Below are positions 57,600 to 64,000 of a DNA stretch of 64,000 bases, piece after piece (the stretch's first letter is position 1; each line of letters opens with the position of its first letter). The notes beneath the pieces were generated by a model. It was not told the DNA's origin. It made no database searches and saw only the letters and a list, made by a program, of their open reading frames with translations. The translations under genes were made by a program, and so were the position numbers. This stretch comes from Pseudisothecium myosuroides (lineage: Eukaryota > Streptophyta > Bryopsida > Hypnales > Lembophyllaceae): positions 15,252,001 to 15,316,000 of the forward strand of contig OX637293.1 in the NCBI GenBank assembly GCA_951799445.1, in the 5' to 3' direction.

Positions 57600-60434
57600 T
57601 GTTCCCAAGTGCATGTAACTTGGTTTGTGTTCCCAAGTGAGAAGAGGAACTCCTTATGTACACTTGGGGTGGTAGGAGGAGTCTCAACCCATGTGGGACA
57701 TATGTGAGCTTGAATGAGGAGGATCTCCATTGAAAATTGTTTTTAATTATGAAAAATAGTTTTCAAAATTTCTTGACCAAAATCACTATATTAATGCTCA
57801 CATGGGATAATGTGTCAATCTTTTAATGGTGAACACGTAGGTACCATTGTATACATGGGATAGTGGTTATGGTTTGTTTATAGGATGTTCATGATTCTAT
57901 TCTATGAATGGTTTTGTGATTTCAAGGTGGGCCACTTTAGAAATCCACAAAAATTACAATTTTATTTGAAAAATTACAATTCGACTTGAGTTTGATATGT
58001 TAAATAAGCGCACACCTTTGAAAAATATGGGCCCCTTTTGGAGCTGACCTAGCCAAGATACTCAGACTGCTAGTTTGCATGAAATAGGCTTGTCTACCTT
58101 ATTCCTACAACACTACACTAGCTTGCTTTTTTGAGTAAGGACCTTCAACTTCATATACACTACAAATTTACATACTAAGGTAGGAGGCTCAAACTCCGAC
58201 ATGGCATTTTGAACCGAACAGGACACAGAGGTACATTTTGCTTTTTTCAATTAACCAAAATGTACAAATGATGTACATTCTAGGAGGTGGTCGCTTTTGG
58301 AGCCCTATGGCTTTTCGACTTCAAAATTTCATAACTAATTCCACAAAGCTCCAAAAAATATGAAACAACTTGTGCCACATGACATTTCTTCTTGTCTTTC
58401 AAGGAAAATTTACTGAAAAATATTTCAAGATGTTTTACCCCCCAAAATTCAGGTCCAGCGCTTAGATGGTCGCTTTATAGACCTCCTACCTTAGTGTTTT
58501 ATCACGATGCACCGCTTTGCACAGTACATTAAAATATAACCTCCGTCATTTTGCGACAAACCGAAAACTGTGTGGCCTGGAGTAAGTTCCATGAGTCGTC
58601 ACAGTTCCATGAATCTGCAAATACCGAAAGCAAGCCAAATTCCAAAAGCATATGCCGGTACGATCTCGCAGTTTGTCAACAACACTGAGATACTGTACTG
58701 TACTGCACCCTCAACACAAAGTCACAGATTGGTCTGTTTGTTTCAAAAAAGAAAAAAGAAAAAAAAGTCAAGTACAAAAAAACAGCAAAATTCAATGGCA
58801 TGCTCCCAAGAAAACTCCACAACTTTTAACCCTTAAAAGGACAAAGGGGTGGCCCTCGAAATCATCCTTTTGCATTACCGCGTGAATCATTGGCTTATAA
58901 AATTGCAAAAGCACTCATTGGAAGTCAAGCTATTGTAGAAGATCTTCCCTTTTCACAACAAATTTTGAAGATGAAAAGTTGCATTTCTGTCCTACACAGT
59001 TTGATTCCCTCTCATCCATCGGCCATATAATGGTTGCATTGAAGTTCAAAGGTTAAGTTAGGGCTCTTTGCTAGTTCCTTTTTTTCCTTTCTTTTTGGCA
59101 CAAATGAAACGGAATTTCATTGCAAAAAGGGCACAATTTTGCTAAAAATAGTTCCTTTTCAAAACCCCTGACCTCGGAAGGAGCTCTCCAAATGCTGGAA
59201 AGGGCAGGAAAAGAGCAACGAAAGGGACCTCCACGTCACCCCAATTCCTTAGCTCGACCCCTCCACGTCACCCCAATTCTCCTGCCACTTGGCAAGGTCC
59301 TGGTGCCTCATCTTTTCCTCGTCTCTCACCTTCCCCGCACCTCAACTCACAGCAAGCACGCAGGCTTTGACTGCACATTCGCAGCGTTTTTTGTGGCGCT
59401 ATGGAAACCGTCGATTTGTTTTGCAATCGAAGCAGCTCATCTTTCCAATTCTTCCTGTGCAATTGTGAGCAGTGCTGGTGCCTTCTCTCAGATTTTTCAA
59501 TAATTTTTTCCTAATTTTTCCTTATTTTATTTATTAGTTCAATTCTGTTCATTCAGAAACAACATTCAGGGACTGAGCTTTTTTCTTCGGGAATGTGCAC
59601 CGCATTTTTTGTGGGTGGTCGCGAAGTACAAGCATTGCGAATTTCGAGTGGTTAGGTCGGGTTTTTTTGGAGCGGAGAGATTGCGACTGTTGGAGCGATA
59701 AATTGAGGTTTTTTTAGGGGTTTTCTTGCTCTGTTTTAGCTTGAACTTATTCCCTTGAGAATGCCCGGGTTGCGAGTGGGAGGAGTGCGTTCGTAAGCCG
59801 TCCACGGCCATGCCGACTTTACTTTACACGGGCTAGGCTGCATTACCGCTGTCGGGAGATTGCCCAGGAATTTCTTATCAAGTGCTTGTTCGTCGACGCT
59901 GATTTGATCCACATCTCTACTCCAAGATTTTGGAACTCAAACTATGTGTGGAATTGAAATTGAAATTGTTATTCAGTTTCTAGTATCTGCGACCTGCGAG
60001 GGGTTTGATAATCCGGGAGGAGACGACGGAATACATTCTTGTCGACTTTTCTAATTTCTTCGTCACATGTCCAAGGTACGGAAAACGTTACTTATTAACG
60101 ATGATTTCATTTCTGTTCTCTTTCAAACGCGGCATTGAGTGTGCGACGGACGCAATTGACCTACTAAAGTGAAGGTGCTTGTGAGAGTGACTGTGAGGGT
60201 ACTGCAAGGAGTAGCTAGCGCGACTTGTTCTAGGATTTCTTTTTTTCAAAAATTGAGCGGATTACCTAGTCCACATGAATCCACGTTGCATGGGAATGCT
60301 TTTACTTCGAACCGAGGGTTTAGCAGGAGAATTGAGAAGCTTCCGTATTCGCATCACGCAGTTTAGGGTTCTATCTTCCTCTTATTATTAAAAAACTCTA
60401 TTCTCCTCCTGCACATGTTAAAGTCAAGAGATAA
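57600..60434. other. Intergenic DNA and upstream region of the NAD kinase gene
   Basis: This contains the MITE at 58183-58486. From about 59.1 kb base composition becomes gene-like, which fits the promoter and leader of the NAD kinase gene. The 127-residue frame at 59120-59503 shows no family features. A TTAACCC end at 58826 has no recognisable partner. Confidence 0.4.
58183..58486. mobile_element. TA-flanked MITE of the TAGGAGG family, copy 3
   Basis: The ends are AAGGTAGGAGG and CCTCCTACCTT, with TA at 58181-58182 and 58487-58488. The body shares aattccacaaagctccaaaa and atatgaaacaactt with copy 1. It is 304 bp. Confidence 0.8.
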
Positions 60435-60554
60435 TCTTATTGACCAGGACGAGTTTTGTGGGTCTTATTGACCAGGACGAGTATTGTTGGTCTTATTGAC
60501 CAGGACGAGTATGTGGGTCTTATTGACCAGGATGAGTATTGTGGGTCTTATTGG
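60435..60554 (+). repeat. 28-bp minisatellite upstream of the NAD kinase start
   Basis: Four units of 27-28 bp (tcttattgaccaggacgagt plus ttgtggg) start at 60435, 60463, 60491 and 60518, with a partial fifth at 60546. Units differ by one to three bases. It lies about 200 bp upstream of the proposed ATG, in the leader or a leader intron. Confidence 0.92.
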
Positions 60555-60748
60555 AATTAAGTACTGGAGAAGCGGACATGAGTTGTGTGGAGAATCGTGA
60601 TAAGACGACCTTGCACTGAGAGTCCTTGAAACCTATGTCTTGAAAGCCTTTTAAGCCACATGGCTCTGGCAATTGTGTTCTTACTAGCATGACCGGCATT
60701 TGAAGCAGTAACGTTCGTAAGGAAGTTGTTATTGAAGTGGAACCTGAG

Positions 60749-63203
60749 ATGAATTTAACAGAAGAAGTTCTTCACTTAATGGGTCCCCTTCCACAAGATC
60801 CAGGTGCTGCAACAGTTGAGACTCTAGTTATGCCGGATGTACTGCAATCAGCAGCTCTTTCAAAGAACATGGCGTCTCGTCGAAAGACGATGCGCACCGT
60901 AATTTGTAAAACGAGGGTAAGGTTGCATAAAATCCCAGGACAAAACACAGATAAAATCGTTCACTTTTTGATAGTATCTGGGTCAGCATTTGCAATTAAC
61001 ACGGTGCTGTCGGGGTCAATTTTGATCATCTTGCTTCTTCTTCTCAGTTGAATGTTCAAAAGGGTATTGCGATGGCTGTTGTTTTGTGCTCTTGACTACA
61101 GGACATAGTATTCTTATGGTATTTGTTGTTTTTGCTTGAGCAGTACATTGTCGATTAGAACATGTACTGGGTTTGCCAATCTCCTTTGTCATTTAAATCT
61201 TTTCTCGCAATTGATTTGAGTGATCAGGAAACTAAAATCTCCAGAATATTTCGTTCATCTTTTAAAAGACAGGAGGAGAAACACCCCAAGCTGTGTTAAA
61301 CCCTGCCATTTGTAACATGAATACCTCAAGGCGTGGATTTCCTGATAGTGAGATTAAATAAGAGCTCGGTCAGATGTGTTCTTCTGGTCATGTTCTTAGT
61401 CTTTTTCTTATCAACAGCAACTTCTATGCTCTATCGGCGTACAGACCTGGGAGGTGAGATTGAAGATGCAATGATTTGATGGTTTTATGGATTTGTAGGC
61501 TTTCTGATAGATAATTTACCTTGGCCTTGTCACAGATGGAGCAGGATGGTGGAATACATCAGAATGGTCGGATTCATGCCTGCTCTCAACGCTCAGTTGA
61601 AGAACACCTTCAGGAAACCTCCATTGGAGATGGCGGCACCCATCTTGTTGAGTTCTCCGATGCCATGCGGAGTACGAACCAGTACCCTTTCTATTCTGAA
61701 GTTTTCATGTCGTGCTATTTCCCTTGTACCTACATATGCTTTTAGTCATTGCATGTTGATTTGTTCTCAATTCTGAGCCGGCCATTGACTTGAGTGTTAA
61801 GGTAGAGGATACTATAACCGTTAGGGACCTGATCCCTTCTCCTATGCTGACCCCTGCTTCCAACTGCAAATCATTTATTTTTACACTTGGTTGGACTTCT
61901 CACAGCTGATGTTTGCGTGGGATTATCACAAATGATGCAGCTGTGGAAAAGGCTCTTCGGCAGTTGGCTGAGAGTAAAGGTAGAGCTCAAGATGAAGCAG
62001 CTGAGTGGAAACGAAAATATGAGATGGAGCGGTTGCGTGCTGCTTCTTTGGAGCAGGACCGGGAGCAGGAGCAGGAGCAATGTCAGTCATCTCCTGGTTT
62101 ATCGAACTATTCTTGATCTTTAGCAAGGGTGGTTTTTATTAATCGTGTTCTTTTCTGAGCTTGTTAACTGTGTTAATGCGTTATTAAAAAATCCAAGAGG
62201 GATCCTTCCTTAACCAATAAAGTGCCTATGTGGCCAAAAGTGTCAGCTTGCATATCTATAGGAGTTGAAATATATCATTTAAGAGGCTTCAAGGAATGCA
62301 ACAAAATGTATCAATAGGAGGGAGAAATCTTGTTCTACTTTTTTGAACTCTAGAATTATGCTTTGAAAGTTACTATTATCGACTATGAGCTTCGAAAGTG
62401 GAGTTTCTACTTTTACCTTTGGGGTTAAACATAGTATCTCTAACTTCTCAGGATATTTTCTTTGATCAGATGCTTGGAGTGCTGGTGAGCCATTAGATTT
62501 TGAGAAACCCGAAACTGAGAATGGGGAGCAAAGTCCTGTAGGTTCTGTGAATGGTTGTCCTCCCCACAGCAATTCTGAGTGTTGCAAGAAAGATGGTATC
62601 TGCTCTCAACAAATATTGCGCTGCCACAGCAGTTCATCTGGCAATATGTCACCCTTCTCTGATGCACCGCAAATTGCAGAGAAGGTGGGGGTCTCTCATG
62701 TCTTTCTCATGCATTTGCGGTCCTTGAAATCTCCATGTCCCATTTTGTACGTTCGTTTCAAAGGAGGCCTTCATTAACATGGATTTTGTTCACAGGCGTC
62801 TTTCAGACTACAATGGGGTTGTGGGGACAAGAAATCTCCGAGGAAACACTCTCATGACGTTGTGTCCTTTGAGTGTGGAAATATCACTACAGCAAGTCGG
62901 AGTAGCAAACAGGTGTGATGACTTCTCTGTCTTTGCTCTTGGTTTCTGTCTCTTCCACAATGCCATGAATTATTGACAGACCTTCTGGTTTTGGGAGATT
63001 GGTGGTTTGTTGGGAAGTCGACTTTTCAAGTAATATAAACCTCTGGATTTGCTTGTCTAAATGCCTTCACTCTAAGCCAGGGCCATTTTTCACATGAGCT
63101 GCTTGCAGATATCGTTGGCGTGGGATTCACCTCCTCAGTCTGTGTTTATATTGTCGAAGCCCAATGCTCCGACAGTCTCCGCTCTCTGCAAAGAGATGAT
63201 CAG
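60749..63203 (+). CDS. NAD kinase, N-terminal part (gene continues past the window)
   Basis: Six exons are proposed: 60749-60916, 61536-61671, 61941-62081, 62470-62684, 62796-62912 and 63109-63203. Phases agree throughout, giving about 290 residues so far. Exon 3 encodes a coiled coil (ALRQLAESKGRAQDEAAEWK). Exon 5 gives ASFRLQWGCGDKK...VVSFECGNITTASRSSKQ, and exon 6 gives ISLAWDSPPQSVFILSKPNA followed by VSALCKEM. This matches the conserved block preceding the catalytic domain of plant NADK1-type kinases, which phosphorylate NAD to NADP. The GGDG catalytic motif lies beyond the window, so activity cannot be judged. The start is uncertain: the frame opens at about 60704, and the first ATG is at 60749. 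The exon 3 boundaries (AG at 61940, donor GTCAGT at 62082) are the weakest. Confidence 0.78.
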
Positions 63204-64000
63204 GTGAATTTTACCAGATTGCAACGACTTGTTAAAGCAAGGTTTTTTGTAGAATTAGATTGTTTCAGGACTTTTGGACAACATCACAGAAAGAGAATAC
63301 TTTCCATGATATGTAATGCGATCTTCCTATGATCATAGTGATCATATGAAGGCATCCTTACAATAAATATATAGGCAGACCTCGGTATGATCAATATGAC
63401 CTTAAAGAGGCCCCCTCCTCCCCCGCCTCCCCTGAACGACGAAATGATTGTTTTGATGTTGTCTTGAAACTATTTAATAATATTGAAATCCTTGGTCAAT
63501 TATATTTCAATCTTCGTTAGAAATTAACTCAAAAACAACTTGTAAGGTAAATGCGCCTACTACCGGCCCTATTAGCATCTGAGCATGGTTCCTAATATTA
63601 AACTGTCTTGCTTTTGTTGGATTTTGTTGGCAATTGAGAAACAATTCCAAACTCTCTCAGCATGCATTTTTTGGACACCGTATGAAGAATTATGAATTTT
63701 TAAAGTGCCGATTATAGGTGTACCTAAAATCGACTCTAATCACATCTTCAGCGGATGTACTTTTGGGGGCAAGAATCTAGATAGGTCCCTGTTTTAGTAA
63801 CAGGGTCAAAATTAGGTGTACTTACCTTAAGGACTTCCACAGTTTAATGGGTTAGTGGTCGATTTCAAAGTCTATTTTTTGCCTGGGTCTATTTAGCATT
63901 GTGTTATTACTCACTTGAATGTGCAAGACTCTGTTCAACGAATTTAATGTGCTTCGTGAATGTGTGAGGATGTAATTCCTCAGGGTTGATTGTCTGGACC
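63204..64000 (+). other. Intron of the NAD kinase gene containing a possible MITE
   Basis: A GTGAAT donor at 63204 opens an intron that runs off the window. Within it TAAGGTAAATGCGCCTA (about 63543) faces TAGGTGTACTTACCTTA (about 63817-63833). This is an imperfect 17-bp inverted repeat spanning about 290 bp, plausibly another TA-flanked MITE. Confidence 0.5.

Noticed and set aside
58826..59060. TTAACCCTTAAAAGG as another TTAA-flanked element
   Set aside because: Only one end is seen. No inverted partner followed by TTAA was found within the next kilobase.
59120..59503. 127-residue frame upstream of the NAD kinase gene
   Set aside because: No recognisable domain. The position suggests promoter or leader sequence.
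60169..60366. 65-residue Arg/Ser-rich frame resembling an organelle transit peptide
   Set aside because: It starts at GTG, ends in a stop before the NAD kinase exons and has no clear donor joining it to them. Composition alone is not enough.

Overview
This window is plant nuclear DNA. It has spliced genes with GT/AG introns, long AT-rich intergenic stretches, plant-specific families (a GIL1/IRKI-type protein and a DOMON-cytochrome b561 protein), a Ty3 chromovirus primed by initiator Met-tRNA, and several families of miniature inverted-repeat transposons. A non-seed land plant fits the relatively compact genes in repeat-rich DNA, but that is only an impression and I cannot name the species.

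Four protein genes are supportable. (1) 2879-5389 (+): a single-exon, 836-residue GIL1/IRKI (DUF641-type) coiled-coil protein. (2) 8482-11413 (-): a six-exon gene for the GINS replication subunit PSF3, 191 residues, with all splice junctions read from the sequence. (3) 47539-51061 (-): a four-exon, 422-residue secreted DOMON plus cytochrome b561 protein. (4) 60749 to beyond the window end (+): the 5' part of a plant NAD kinase gene. They share no pathway, and nothing suggests a cluster or operon.

The region 13968-30229 is one nested retrotransposon locus. A Ty3/gypsy chromovirus on the minus strand has 366-bp LTRs and a CCTAG target duplication. Its 5' LTR is split by a second insertion (20755-30074) flanked by a CCGTA duplication. 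That 9.3-kb insertion is non-coding, LARD-like and oddly arranged: internal region and LTR pointing right, then internal region and LTR pointing left. The chromovirus pol frame is open, but gag-protease carries three in-frame stops and one frameshift.

The rest is mostly gene-poor. It contains a family of roughly 0.6-0.95 kb elements that begin CCCC, end GGGG and lie between TTAA tetranucleotides (piggyBac-like signature). One of these sits inside another, and two are joined head to head around a single TTAA. Two families of about 0.3 kb TA-flanked MITEs, a Stowaway-like MITE and several minisatellites (intron 1 and the 3' flank of the b561 gene, and the leader of the NAD kinase gene) account for more. 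Between about 30.3 and 42.8 kb I see almost nothing beyond AT-rich decay. No tRNA, rRNA or CRISPR array was recognised.
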